Notes: generated by a model from the sequence alone, not told the origin. A DNA stretch of 64,000 nt from JBBROS01 sp965199595 (GCA_965199595.1 OZ241182.1:372001-436000); one strand, 5' to 3'. Counted from the stretch's first letter, positions 53,380-62,419 are shown. Translations and numbers: made by a program.

Positions 53380-55573
53380 AGGCGTAAACCAGAGAGGCTT
53401 GCTTGATTTCATGAGTTGGGCCAATCACGCGATTACCGATAGAAGGCTGCGCCTGCCCGCGGTTCAGCGTGGAGCGTTATGGGACCATCGGCAAATCACA
53501 AGCATCTGGGACTCCCTCCTAGCGGGAATGCCCGTCGGGATGTTCTGCCTTGTGGAGGCGGGTATGGGCGGCCGGCACTTCCTCACAGACGAACGTATCG
53601 CTTGCACATCAGAAGACTCGCTTGACCTTCTAGATGGACAGCAAAGGCTAAGGGCTATGATGCTCGGGTTCATGCATCCTGCAGAAAGCAGAATGTGCCT
53701 TTGGGTAGATCTGACAAAAGAAGTAAGTAACTGCGCCGGGGTGCAGTTTCTTCTAACGACCCCAGGCCGGCCCTTTGGTTGGAATGTGAATGGAGAAAAG
53801 CTCTCATGGAGCTCCCGTAATAATGAGAGTGAAAGACTGCGCGATCGTCTAGCAATCAGTCGGGAAGAACCAGACAACAAGCTATTCGACATTGCCCTCA
53901 GAAAGAGAGCAGGCTGTCCGCCTGAGCCTTCTGTAGCAAAGAATGCAGTGCCGCTGCATGAACTTATGGCCTTGTGGCAGAACTGCGAAAGCCGATTTTC
54001 TAGCGAGGCGCAGGTAAAATTTAGTGGAAAAGGCGACGTCTCTAATAAGGTGATCGATCAGCTCGCCTTTGGCTTTGAGACGCTAAAAGCATCAAGCATG
54101 GCCCTATTTCTGCTACCTCCTGAGAAGGTGAGGGGCGAGGGCGGAGACAAGTGGCTACTGAACTGGTTCGGCCGGATCGGCCGAGGCGGAACCCCATTGA
54201 GCATAGAGGAACAGAATTACTCGACATACAAGCATTACCAGCCCGACATCGTCGAAGCTGTAAAGCAAGTGCAAGAGAGTGGCAAGATCATGTCGGCGAC
54301 ACACATTGTCGATACGGCGATTAGGATCGCGAATGCGACGCGGAGCGATGTTCAGAAGCGCAGTTTCGCAAGAGCGGATCCTGCGGATTTCAGTGCATTA
54401 ATGGAAAAGAACAGCGATTTTGCCGATAGTCTTAAGAGAGTGCTTTCCACAATTGGTGGCGATGTCGGGTTGGCCGCTACAGGCAAGCTGGTGCTTGCCT
54501 TCAAGGCATTGTCAGACTCGGTACTTTTCAAGGAAACGGTGCCGAAGCTTCAACCGCATGGCCTCCCCCGCTTCATGGTAGCGAGCCTACCGCGCGAGTT
54601 GTTGCAGGTATTAGCGCTATGGCTTGTGTTGTACCCAGATGAGGCGAGTGCTCCTCAAGTGCGGGGCGAAATGATCCGACTTTCGCTTTACTGGTCACTG
54701 TGCGTTGGTAACCAGGGACGGGCGCTCACAGCAGCCTTCAAGGTGATTTCGGCTCAAAAGAACTTGGCCCACCGGGGTTCTACGGGCTTCCCGGGACACA
54801 CCATCTACCGAGAAATTGCCGCGGACCAGAATACGAACTTCCCTCTGATCGCACCAGTAGATCTTCGTAAGTACCTTCTCCGCAAAGGCAGCCCGGCCGG
54901 GCTGCCAAGGTGGAGCTTCCTTTTCGAGCAGCCGCTAGATGATTTCGAGGACTGGCAGAAAGGGATCAGCAGGTTTGCGCAGACCTGGTGGCTGCGTAGC
55001 CAAACCATTCTCATGTGGTTGCAAGCCGAATATTTGGAGAAAAGACTTCCGAACTATGACCCCCTCGCCATTGAGCAAGAGGACACATCTTTCGACCTGG
55101 ACCACGTCCTACCTCAAAGCTTCTTTGGACGTCCTGAGTTTCCTGGAGCATCCGTCGAAGTGCGAGAAGGTTTCAATGCTGGATGGCATCTGTACCGCGA
55201 ATCGATCGGCAATAAATGCTGGCTTGCATCCAGCGATAATCGCGCCGCCGGCGACAAGACTGTCCACGCGAAAATTAAGTCCTTGTCGGAACATCCTGAT
55301 AGTGCAATCGGCATGCTTCGGCTCGGTGGCAACCATGCCGAAGAAATCGATCTGGTGTGGGCAGAGTGTCCGGAAGGCAACAAATTGTGGTCGCCAGATC
55401 GAATCACCGGGTTTCGGACAGTAGTCGAGGATCGTGTGTTGCGTCTTTACGATGAGTTTTGGAGGGAGGCAGGTTTTGCTACGTGGGCTGATGAGCCAAG
55501 TGGACTCGATCCGACCGGTATGCGGGACACTCCCGAGCAGACCATGGATGACGCTGGCTCGATACCAGCATGA
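53363..55573 (+). CDS. DUF262-HNH protein (GmrSD-like nuclease)
   Basis: 736 aa. The DUF262 ParB-like domain is clear: RLPAVQRGALWDHRQITSIW and SLLAGMPVGMF (~30-55), then DLLDGQQRLRAMMLG (~88). The C-terminal HNH nuclease reads SFDLDHVLPQSFFGRPEF (~577) and IGNKCWLASSDNRAAGD (~616). In GmrSD/BrxU such pairs use a nucleotide to cut modified phage DNA. Its start lies 17 nt inside the AddA-like gene, so it is in the same operon. Base composition is clearly lower in GC than the rest of the window, suggesting separate acquisition. Confidence 0.85.
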   Translation: MNRLAKGVNQRGLLDFMSWANHAITDRRLRLPAVQRGALWDHRQITSIWDSLLAGMPVGMFCLVEAGMGGRHFLTDERIACTSEDSLDLLDGQQRLRAMMLGFMHPAESRMCLWVDLTKEVSNCAGVQFLLTTPGRPFGWNVNGEKLSWSSRNNESERLRDRLAISREEPDNKLFDIALRKRAGCPPEPSVAKNAVPLHELMALWQNCESRFSSEAQVKFSGKGDVSNKVIDQLAFGFETLKASSMALFLLPPEKVRGEGGDKWLLNWFGRIGRGGTPLSIEEQNYSTYKHYQPDIVEAVKQVQESGKIMSATHIVDTAIRIANATRSDVQKRSFARADPADFSALMEKNSDFADSLKRVLSTIGGDVGLAATGKLVLAFKALSDSVLFKETVPKLQPHGLPRFMVASLPRELLQVLALWLVLYPDEASAPQVRGEMIRLSLYWSLCVGNQGRALTAAFKVISAQKNLAHRGSTGFPGHTIYREIAADQNTNFPLIAPVDLRKYLLRKGSPAGLPRWSFLFEQPLDDFEDWQKGISRFAQTWWLRSQTILMWLQAEYLEKRLPNYDPLAIEQEDTSFDLDHVLPQSFFGRPEFPGASVEVREGFNAGWHLYRESIGNKCWLASSDNRAAGDKTVHAKIKSLSEHPDSAIGMLRLGGNHAEEIDLVWAECPEGNKLWSPDRITGFRTVVEDRVLRLYDEFWREAGFATWADEPSGLDPTGMRDTPEQTMDDAGSIPA

Positions 55574-55730
55574 ACGTGGTTCGCCTACTGCCCAATCGGC
55601 TTGCACCGCGGTTCCAGAATGGTTCTACGCACGGTCGCCGCTCTGTTCAATGTCCGTAATCAGTAAGATGAACGACAGTGAATGCACCGTTTTTTTGCGC
55701 GACGCCATCACAAAGCTGACCTGAATCGGA

Positions 55731-55775
55731 CAGCCGTCTTGAACTAGGGGGTTTGTCTCGAGTTCAAGACGGCTG
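55731..55775. terminator. Perfect 15-bp inverted repeat between convergent genes
   Basis: CAGCCGTCTTGAACT and AGTTCAAGACGGCTG are exact complements around a 15-nt loop. It lies between the DUF262 gene (+) and the AAA+ gene (-), so a two-way terminator is likely. No T-run follows on either side. A T-run (seven T) occurs separately at about 55690. Confidence 0.6.
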
Positions 55776-55830
55776 ACGGTTAGAACGGGAAGGCAAGGGC
55801 GTCTCTCCGTTCTCACCGCCCTCTAAGATC

Positions 55831-57867
55831 CTATGATACGGCGAACCCTATCCGTGTCTGCCCACCCACGCGCCCCTCGCACTCGGCTGCCATTAGGCGC
55901 AACAACCCGTCTGCATCCTGGTCCAAACCCATCAGGCTGGCCCGCCGCTGAACAAGTGCGAAGTCTGCCGGGGTGAGCATGCGCAGGTCGTCGAGCGTCT
56001 CCGGCGGCGGAAGGTCAAAGAATCGCCGGAACGCTAGCTTCGCCTGAGCGGCTGTCATCCAGTCCAGGCCAACTTTCACCAGAAACCGGCGCAAGCTCGC
56101 CCTGTCGAGCCGGTCCAAGAGGTTGGTGGTGCAGGCGAACGGCAGTGGGTGATGCTCCATCCCTGTCAGCATCTCATTCACCTGGCTCACCTCCCAGTTC
56201 CGCACGGCGCCGGTGCGGTCGGCCAGCAGACTGTCTGCCTCGTCGAACACCAGAAATGCACCATCCTCGCGCGCTTCGGCGAAGGCAGCGGCGATCGCGG
56301 CTTCCGTCTGGCCAACATACGGGCCGAACAGGTCCGAGCCGCGCTTGGTCAGCACGGGCAAGCCCATCAGGTCAGCGAGGTGGCGTACCCAGGCGCTTTT
56401 GCCCGTGCCAGGCGGGCCAGAGAGCAGCAGCGATACGGATTTTGGTGCATCGGTGCGGCACAGCGCGTCCGCTAACGTCAGCAGGTCGGTGTCGGCGTTC
56501 ACTAGGGCCGGGTCGTAGGCTGTGAGGCGATCCGCTTCGGGCGGGGTCGGGCGGCTGCCGCTAACGGCGTGAGCGATCCCTTCTACGATCACCTGCGCGG
56601 TTCCGGCGTCGCCAGAAACAAGCCGGGTCGCGCGCAGGGCCACGGCGGCCACGGCCGGTGCGGCCGGCACCAGCCGGGCGAGCCGGGCGGCATCCAGTTC
56701 CGGCAGTGCAACGCCTTCCGTCTCAGCCATGGCGCGCCAGAGGCGGGTGCGCACGCGAACGGAGGGGATCTTCATCTCCATACAGAGTGTCATGCGCCGC
56801 ACGGCAGCCCCACCGAGCACGTCGATATCGTTGGCGGTCCAGATCACCGGCACGGGCGTACGCTCCAGCAGCCGATGCATGAACACACGGGATCCGGCCC
56901 GGTCCTCGCCATCGGCATTGCGGCGGGCAAACCCATCCTCCGCTTCGTCGAACAGCAGCACGCTCTCGCCAAGGGGGGCGATGCGCTGGGCCAGCTTCAA
57001 GCCGGAAAGGCGCTCCCGCCGGGTCGGCTCGTTGCCGATTTCGTCCTGCTCGGTCACTGCACGCAGCCGAGCGTCAATCTGGGCCGCGAGAGTTGCTGCG
57101 AAGGAGGTCTTGCCTGTGCCCGGTGGCCCATAGAGCAGGATGTTGATTCCGATCTCCCGCTGGCGCACCGCGATCCGCAGCAGGTCGGCAGCAATCTTGG
57201 CCGAGGGGCCAATGTGGGCGAAGGCATCCGGCGGCAGAGTCGCAGGTACTGCCGGGCCGAGCAGCCGGTCCCATGGATCCTCGCCGGGTTGCACGGAGCG
57301 CCGCACGAGTTGGTTGATCTGGAACTGCACCTGCAGAATGCCTTGTGCGTCCACCTCCAACAGGCCGCAACTCATCAGCCGTCCGGTGGGCATGAGCGCC
57401 TGCTCCACCTCGTCCGGCTCGCTGTCCAGCAGCAGGGCCAGCAGAACGGGATCACACACGAGGTTTCGTTCGCGGCCGCGGGCGGCGTTCAGCTTGTCCA
57501 CCAAACGCTCCACGCATTGATCCGTGCAGTAGAACAGCGCCAGGGCGAACAACCGGCGCTCCACGTCGCACAACCCCAACCGGCCCGCCACAGCCTCCGT
57601 CCAGCGCGCGGCCGGCATGTCCGTTTCGGCGGCCCCAGCATTCAGGCAGCGGGTAACGGTCGCGCAAACCCGGCGCCAGGAGGCGGCGGATAGGGGCATG
57701 CGCCTGCCCCCGTCGGGGGAGAAGTCTTCGCTCTCGGGCAAGCCGAGCCGATCGCGATGCTCGTCGAACCAGCCAGCGAGGGCGTTGGCCTCAGGCCTCC
57801 GGCGGTCGACACGGCGCGCAACATTGTCGGCGCAGCGCAGAGCCAGGCTGAGCCCACCCGGAATCAA
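55831..57867 (-). CDS. Two-domain AAA+ ATPase, N-terminus possibly cut by IS5
   Basis: 678 aa with a helical N-terminal region and two AAA+ modules. Walker A1 LLYGPPGTGKTSFAATLA (~247) with Walker B1 LLFDEAEDGFARRN (~304); Walker A2 LLSGPPGTGKSAWVRHLADL (~483) with Walker B2 LVFDEADSLLADRTG (~539). It resembles bacterial double AAA+ proteins of the SpoVK/FtsH-like branch without a protease. The best start is TTG 57867, only 15 bp from the IS5 end, so upstream coding may have been lost. It converges with the DUF262 gene; partnership with it is possible but unproven. Confidence 0.8.
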   Translation of the reverse strand: MIPGGLSLALRCADNVARRVDRRRPEANALAGWFDEHRDRLGLPESEDFSPDGGRRMPLSAASWRRVCATVTRCLNAGAAETDMPAARWTEAVAGRLGLCDVERRLFALALFYCTDQCVERLVDKLNAARGRERNLVCDPVLLALLLDSEPDEVEQALMPTGRLMSCGLLEVDAQGILQVQFQINQLVRRSVQPGEDPWDRLLGPAVPATLPPDAFAHIGPSAKIAADLLRIAVRQREIGINILLYGPPGTGKTSFAATLAAQIDARLRAVTEQDEIGNEPTRRERLSGLKLAQRIAPLGESVLLFDEAEDGFARRNADGEDRAGSRVFMHRLLERTPVPVIWTANDIDVLGGAAVRRMTLCMEMKIPSVRVRTRLWRAMAETEGVALPELDAARLARLVPAAPAVAAVALRATRLVSGDAGTAQVIVEGIAHAVSGSRPTPPEADRLTAYDPALVNADTDLLTLADALCRTDAPKSVSLLLSGPPGTGKSAWVRHLADLMGLPVLTKRGSDLFGPYVGQTEAAIAAAFAEAREDGAFLVFDEADSLLADRTGAVRNWEVSQVNEMLTGMEHHPLPFACTTNLLDRLDRASLRRFLVKVGLDWMTAAQAKLAFRRFFDLPPPETLDDLRMLTPADFALVQRRASLMGLDQDADGLLRLMAAECEGRVGGQTRIGFAVS

Positions 57868-57881
57868 AGTCCGCAGGCCTA

Positions 57882-58838
57882 AAAGCCCGTTTTAAAAGTC
57901 ACGGGGCGGGCAGTCGCAGACGGTTTGGTCTGACGGCGCGGTTGAGCATGAGACGGATCATGGCGAGGGTGACCATGGCCTCGGACACCTTCGGCAGGCG
58001 CTCGTAGTCTTTTGACAGCCGACGCCAGCGTCCGAGCCAGCCGAACGTGCGTTCCACCACCCATCGGCGCGGTAGAAGCACAAAGCCTTTTGCGCCCCGT
58101 GGACGGCTGATGATCAGCAGGACGAGCCCGAGCAGGAAGCAAGCCAGGATTGCCGGCACGCGGTTGTAGCCGCCGTCGGCGAACACGGCACGCAGCCAGC
58201 AATACAGCGGCTTGACGCGCCTGAGCAGGCTAGCCATGCCGTCCGCGTCCTGGACGGAGGCGGCATGCACGACGACGCCCAGCAGCAGCCCTTGCGTGTC
58301 CACGGCGATGTGCCGCTTGCGCCCCGTCACTTTCTTGGCCGCGTCGTAGCCGCGCGGGCCGCCGGCTTCCGTGGTCTTCACGCTTTGGCTGTCGATCACT
58401 GTGGCTGTGGGGCTTGGCTCCCGGCCTGCACCCTCGCGCAGCATGACCACGAGGTGATGGCGCATGGACTCCCATACGCCCGCGTCCAGGAAGGCACGGA
58501 AGTAGCCATACACGGTCGTCCACGGCAGGAAGGCGGGTGGTGGCGGCAGTTGTCGCCATTGGCAGCCGGTGCGCAGCAGGTAGAACAGGCTGTCCAGCAT
58601 GCGCCGCATTTCGATCGTGCGCGGGCGGCCTCCGGGCTTGGCAGGCGGGACCAGTGGCTGCAACAGTCGCCACTGGTCGTCCGTCAGCGCCAGGCCAGCC
58701 CCGTAATCTCCAACCAACGCACGATCTTCAGGCGTCCACACGGCATGCTCCACAACAAGCAAACCACCTGGAACGCCGCAACAACCGGCCTGGTCACACC
58801 GTCAGGCTCGAACCACAGCCACTTTCAAAACGGGCTTT
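57882..58838 (-). mobile_element. IS5-family element
   Basis: About 957 bp. Ends read AAAGCCCGTTTTAAAAGT and, inverted, AAAGCCCGTTTTGAAAGT. Flanking bases on the two sides do not show a clear duplication. It separates the AAA+ gene from a remnant at 58839. Confidence 0.85.
57899..58762 (-). CDS. IS5-family transposase
   Basis: 287 aa DDE transposase. LTDDQWRLLQPLVPPAKPGG and FYLLRTGCQWRQLPPP near the N-terminus; TVIDSQSVKTTEAGG (first Asp), VVVHAASVQDADG, FADGGYN (second Asp) and RRWVVERTFGWLGRWRRLSK (Glu). Full length, likely active. The Asp-x-x spacing matches the IS5 group. Confidence 0.92.
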   Translation of the reverse strand: MLVVEHAVWTPEDRALVGDYGAGLALTDDQWRLLQPLVPPAKPGGRPRTIEMRRMLDSLFYLLRTGCQWRQLPPPPAFLPWTTVYGYFRAFLDAGVWESMRHHLVVMLREGAGREPSPTATVIDSQSVKTTEAGGPRGYDAAKKVTGRKRHIAVDTQGLLLGVVVHAASVQDADGMASLLRRVKPLYCWLRAVFADGGYNRVPAILACFLLGLVLLIISRPRGAKGFVLLPRRWVVERTFGWLGRWRRLSKDYERLPKVSEAMVTLAMIRLMLNRAVRPNRLRLPAP

Positions 58839-59012
58839 GATTTCCAGCAAGCCGTGGCAGAGTTGATCGCGTATTTTACTACGCAAGGCGGTGAGATGAG
58901 CAATCGCAATCGAATCCCGAACCACTTCATTGAGCGGCGCCTTTTAGACAAGTTGATGTTTTGGGAAGGGTGGTCAGTCGATCGTGGCCGACTGCCTACA
59001 GCTTCCGGGTAA
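58839..59012 (+). pseudogene. C-terminal remnant of an unknown gene beside IS5
   Basis: From the IS5 edge a 57-codon frame runs to TAA: FQQAVAELIAYFTTQGGE, MSNRNRIPNHFIERRLLD and MFWEGWSVDRGRLP. It is low-GC and reads like the end of a real protein whose start was removed. Not recognised. 59013-59129 shows nothing clear. Confidence 0.45.
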
Positions 59013-59129
59013 TACGGGAGGCATCAGCAAACAATTGCAAACAGCGGCGTAAGGCGGCGCTATCTCACTGACGATCACACGGCGTGCCAGGGGTGAATTG
59101 CTCATCTACAGCCAAATCTAGGATGCCTG

Positions 59130-60070
59130 TAAGTGTCCATCCGAGATCATTTTGAGTGTTTGAGGCTGGTTGTGGTTGGGTACGTCCAGATGTGTCTGGA
59201 CAGGTTTGTGGATGTGGACTGCTGAGAACCGAGGCCGCTACGACCGGAGCAGGTTGCGCTACCCCACGGATCTGACAGACGCCGAGTGGGCGCTGGTGGA
59301 ACGACTGATCCCGCCCGCCAAGCCAGGCGGCAACAAACGCACGGCCAACATGCGCGCTGTGGTCGATGGCCTCATGTACATCCTGGGCACGGGCTGCCAA
59401 TGGGCGGCGATCCCCAAGGATCTGGCCCCGCGCAGCACGGTGCGCGACTACTTCAGCCTTTGGACCTGGGACGGCACGCTGACGCGCCTGCACCATGCGC
59501 TCTACGTCCAGTGCCGTGAGCAGGCGGGGCGCGAGGCCAGCCCCACTGTGGGCATCATCGACAGCCAGAGCGTGAAGAGCGCGGAAAAAGGGGGCGCTCG
59601 GATCGACACGGCTACGACGCCGGAAAGAAGATCAAGGGCAAGAAGCGCCACGTCCTCGTCGACACGCAAGGCCTGCTGATGCACGCGGTGGTGCACGCCG
59701 CCGATGTGCAGGACAGGGATGGCGGCGTGCTGGTGATGGCGACCCTGTTCGGGCTGTATCCGTTCCTGCTCAAGCTCTACGCCGACAGCGGCTACGCCGG
59801 CCCGAAGTTCCAGGCCGGCCTTGCCCGAGCATGCCGCCAGGTTGACGTCGAGATCGTCAAGCGCTCGGACGCAGCAACGGGCAAGTTCGTGGTGCTGCCG
59901 AAACGCTGGATCGTGGAGCGCACCATCGCCTGGCTGAACCGGTGCCGCCGCCTGGCCAAGGACTGGGAGCGGCTGAACCGCAATGCATTAGCGCTCCTGC
60001 AATGGGCGTCCGTCCGCCTCATGCTGCGAAAGCTATGCCGCCCAACGGCATGATCCCGGATGGACACTTA
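59130..60070 (+). mobile_element. IS5-family (IS427-like) element
   Basis: About 940 bp. The ends read TAAGTGTCCATCCGAGATCA and, inverted, TAAGTGTCCATCCGGGATCA. One transposase in two overlapping frames lies inside. A TA at each edge fits the IS427 target duplication. Confidence 0.85.
59212..60053 (+). CDS. IS5/IS427 transposase, two frames joined by a probable -1 frameshift
   Basis: Frame 1 begins MWTAENRGRYDRSRLRYPTD and carries VGIIDSQSVKSAEKGG. Frame 2 carries DRHGYDAGKKIKGKKRHVLV, VVHAADVQDRDGGVL, YADSGYAG and RWIVERTIAWLNRCRRLAKD. A -1 slip on the AAAAAGGGGGC run at about 59583-59593 joins them in exact register. IS427-type elements are known to use such shifts, so this is more likely programmed than broken. 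About 280 aa after fusion. Confidence 0.8.
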
Positions 60071-60191
60071 GAGACGAATGGAAAGCATAGCGTCATGCAA
60101 ATGTCTCATTGAGCCATACGACCACATCTGACGCCCTCTCCCGCCAATTCTCTTCTCGCGGGCCAATCTGGCCCAACATGCGGAGTGAGAG

Positions 60192-60386
60192 ATGGCAATC
60201 GGATCAGCAGTGCAGCGCGGCAGCTTCGTCTACGTCTACGACGAAAAGGGACGGCAGATTGCCACGGTCCCGGCCGGCGAGGGTTTGCAGGGCTATACCG
60301 GCGCGACGATCAGCGTGCGGCGTGGCAGCTTCATCTACACCTATGATGAGCGTGGGCGGCAGATGTCGACCACCCCGGCGCGCTGA
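60192..60386 (+). CDS. Small protein with two beta-hairpin repeats (64 aa)
   Basis: Two near-identical motifs: RGSFVYVYDEKGRQIAT and RGSFIYTYDERGRQMST, with GYTGATISV between. Each reads as two strands and a tight DEKG turn. Small proteins of this style are common in alphaproteobacteria and of unknown function. GGAG is about 7 nt before the ATG. The next gene starts 1 nt after its stop, so they form an operon. Confidence 0.75.
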   Translation: MAIGSAVQRGSFVYVYDEKGRQIATVPAGEGLQGYTGATISVRRGSFIYTYDERGRQMSTTPAR

Positions 60387-60387
60387 C

Positions 60388-61344
60388 ATGCCGGATGGAT
60401 CTTTTGCCCAGATCGGCTCGGTCGTGTCGTGGACCTCAGTACGATCCGAGCCGTGGCAAGAGCCTGCACTGCCACCGACGCAAGCACCGGGTAGTCTGCA
60501 ACTGGTCTCGCCCCATCCCATGCTGGGCGTCGTGTGCCTTATGTTCGCGGTAGGTCCCGGAGTGCCGGAATGGTCCGAGCGACTGCACCAGTCGGACTGG
60601 TATGCGGCACTCCGGCCCCGTCCGTCTGACCTGAGTCATCGAGGTGCGGCAAAGGGTTTCTGGACGACATTGCCTTATGGTTTCGATGGAAATCACCCAC
60701 TCGCCCAGGCAAATAAGGTCGTAGCGCTCTTTCCTGGAATCTGCCTCGCCACGGTCGCGCTAATGGACGGTGCCTCACCGGCGGAAATCGACGTCGCACT
60801 CTGTCTTGTGAAGACACTCGTCAATTGGGTTCGTGAAGGTGGTCGACGGCTTCGGGTCATCGTGACCGTGGGAGCTAGCGAAGCTGAACGAGCAGCGGTC
60901 GTTCCGCTGTTCCAGCAAGTCGGGGCGACCGTGATCCGGGGCACTGCAGGCATGGAACCTGACCACCTTCACCATTTTCCGGTGCGCGCAACCTTGCGGT
61001 CACCATCCGGTAGGCTGGTCTGCGTGGATTTGGCCGACTGCCTAATGTGTTGGCCGGCAGGGAGGGTGGGTGACCTGCACCTCATTCCGTTCAACGCCGA
61101 AGCTGCGAATCAAGCTCTGCAAGACATCGTGGTGCCACACAGGCCGATCACGTTGACTTTGATCGCTCATTTTCCGGAGGATGGACCAGACAGCACACTT
61201 TCGGCCATAGATACTTTGGCAGGGCTCTGCAGTGCGCACCTGTTCAAATCCGAACAAGACACGTACATGCTATTCACCACCGGCGGCAGGCTGGATGGGG
61301 TGACGGGAACAGCGGACCTATTGCTGATCCACGATGAGGAATAA
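60388..61344 (+). CDS. Hypothetical protein (318 aa)
   Basis: Not recognised. Soluble alpha/beta pattern: VALFPGICLATVALMDGASP, RLRVIVTVGASEAERAAVVP and LVCVDLADCLMCWPAGR. It follows the 64-aa repeat protein by one base and is probably its partner. No signal peptide or catalytic motif was found. Confidence 0.6.
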   Translation: MPDGSFAQIGSVVSWTSVRSEPWQEPALPPTQAPGSLQLVSPHPMLGVVCLMFAVGPGVPEWSERLHQSDWYAALRPRPSDLSHRGAAKGFWTTLPYGFDGNHPLAQANKVVALFPGICLATVALMDGASPAEIDVALCLVKTLVNWVREGGRRLRVIVTVGASEAERAAVVPLFQQVGATVIRGTAGMEPDHLHHFPVRATLRSPSGRLVCVDLADCLMCWPAGRVGDLHLIPFNAEAANQALQDIVVPHRPITLTLIAHFPEDGPDSTLSAIDTLAGLCSAHLFKSEQDTYMLFTTGGRLDGVTGTADLLLIHDEE

Positions 61345-61441
61345 CGTTTTATTAGGCGTTCGCTGCGCGTGTTGGCATCGCAAAGCGGACGCTTATACAT
61401 GCCTGTTTTCCTCCATCATATTCACTCGGTGCACTTGGACA

Positions 61442-62419
61442 TCAGCTCAGCGGCGAGCATGTCTCGGCGGTGATACCGGCAAGCCGGTAAAGCCGCACCG
61501 CCACAACACCGGACCCGGGTAGCGCCCCGGCCACGTGCTTGAGCACGGGCATGCTGCCGAGCACGTGGTCCGCCAAGCCCTGCGACACCAGACTGAGCCC
61601 GGTCGTCCCGGCAGCGGTCCAAGCCACCCGTCGCATCAGCGCCAGCGTCACCGCCAGGCCCGGCCGCAGCCCATACAGCGCCGCCACGTGCCGGATGACC
61701 AGCAGCCCCCGCCCGCCGGCGATGAGGCCATCCCAGGCCGGATGCGGGCAGATCGCCACCAGGGTCGCCCCTTCCACGGCAGCCCGGCGTCCCAGAGCAC
61801 CGGCTGTTTCGCGCAGCCGGTCAGAGACCTGGCTGCGCAGCACGTCGCGCAGCTCGGACAAAGTCGGCGCTCCCTGCAGCATTCGATCCACTGCCGCCCG
61901 GTCCGGGATCGCCGGGCCAAGCTGGTTCAACCAAGTGGCCGCCTGAGCCCGTCCAACCTCGACCGTGGTGCTGCTGGAGGCCAGCACGGTCCGGAGGCGT
62001 TCGACGGTGCCAAGCGAGCGGTAAGCCCGCACCTCCAGCAACACGGCGTAAAGCAGCAGCAGGCAGCCAAGCCCAATTCCGCCTGCCGCAAACAGGCCAA
62101 GAGCCAGCGACTGCGCCAGCAGCGCCACCACGAAGGACGCCATCGACAGCACGACCCAGCTGGCGATCAGCACGAACAGCCCGGTGCCAATCCAGAAGCC
62201 GGTGCCAACCCGCAGCGGCGGAGCGGCGACCAGCTCCGGCGCCCAGCCGACATTCAAGCGGGTTGGGGCGTCCTGCTCCGCATCCAGCAGCATGGGGCCA
62301 CGTGGTAGCGGCTGGGACTCAGGCGCTGCGGGTGTGGCTGTGGCGGGAGCGCTACCAGATGGCCCCCCCGGTGGGTCGTTCTGCTCCTCGTCGAGAAAAC
62401 CGGGATAGCGGGGCGTCAC
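61442..62419 (-). CDS. YcjF-family DUF697 membrane protein
   Basis: 325 aa. A Pro/Asp-rich N-terminus (PGFLDEEQNDPPGGPS, LLDAEQDAPTRL) precedes two hydrophobic helices (FWIGTGLFVLIASWVVLSMA and ALGLFAAGGIGLGCLLLLYA) and a cytosolic DUF697 domain ending TAAGTTGLSLVSQGLADHVL. This is the YcjF/TIGR01620 family, usually paired with YcjX. Starts GTG at 62419 overlapping the ycjX stop (GTGA). Confidence 0.85.
   Translation of the reverse strand: MTPRYPGFLDEEQNDPPGGPSGSAPATATPAAPESQPLPRGPMLLDAEQDAPTRLNVGWAPELVAAPPLRVGTGFWIGTGLFVLIASWVVLSMASFVVALLAQSLALGLFAAGGIGLGCLLLLYAVLLEVRAYRSLGTVERLRTVLASSSTTVEVGRAQAATWLNQLGPAIPDRAAVDRMLQGAPTLSELRDVLRSQVSDRLRETAGALGRRAAVEGATLVAICPHPAWDGLIAGGRGLLVIRHVAALYGLRPGLAVTLALMRRVAWTAAGTTGLSLVSQGLADHVLGSMPVLKHVAGALPGSGVVAVRLYRLAGITAETCSPLS

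Noticed and set aside
55731..55775. tRNA gene suggested by the GTTCAAGAC string
   Set aside because: No cloverleaf: the string belongs to a simple perfect hairpin with no acceptor or anticodon stems.
59212..60053. IS5 transposase as a pseudogene
   Set aside because: The frame change coincides with a canonical A/G slippery run and gives exact continuity, so programmed frameshifting is more likely.
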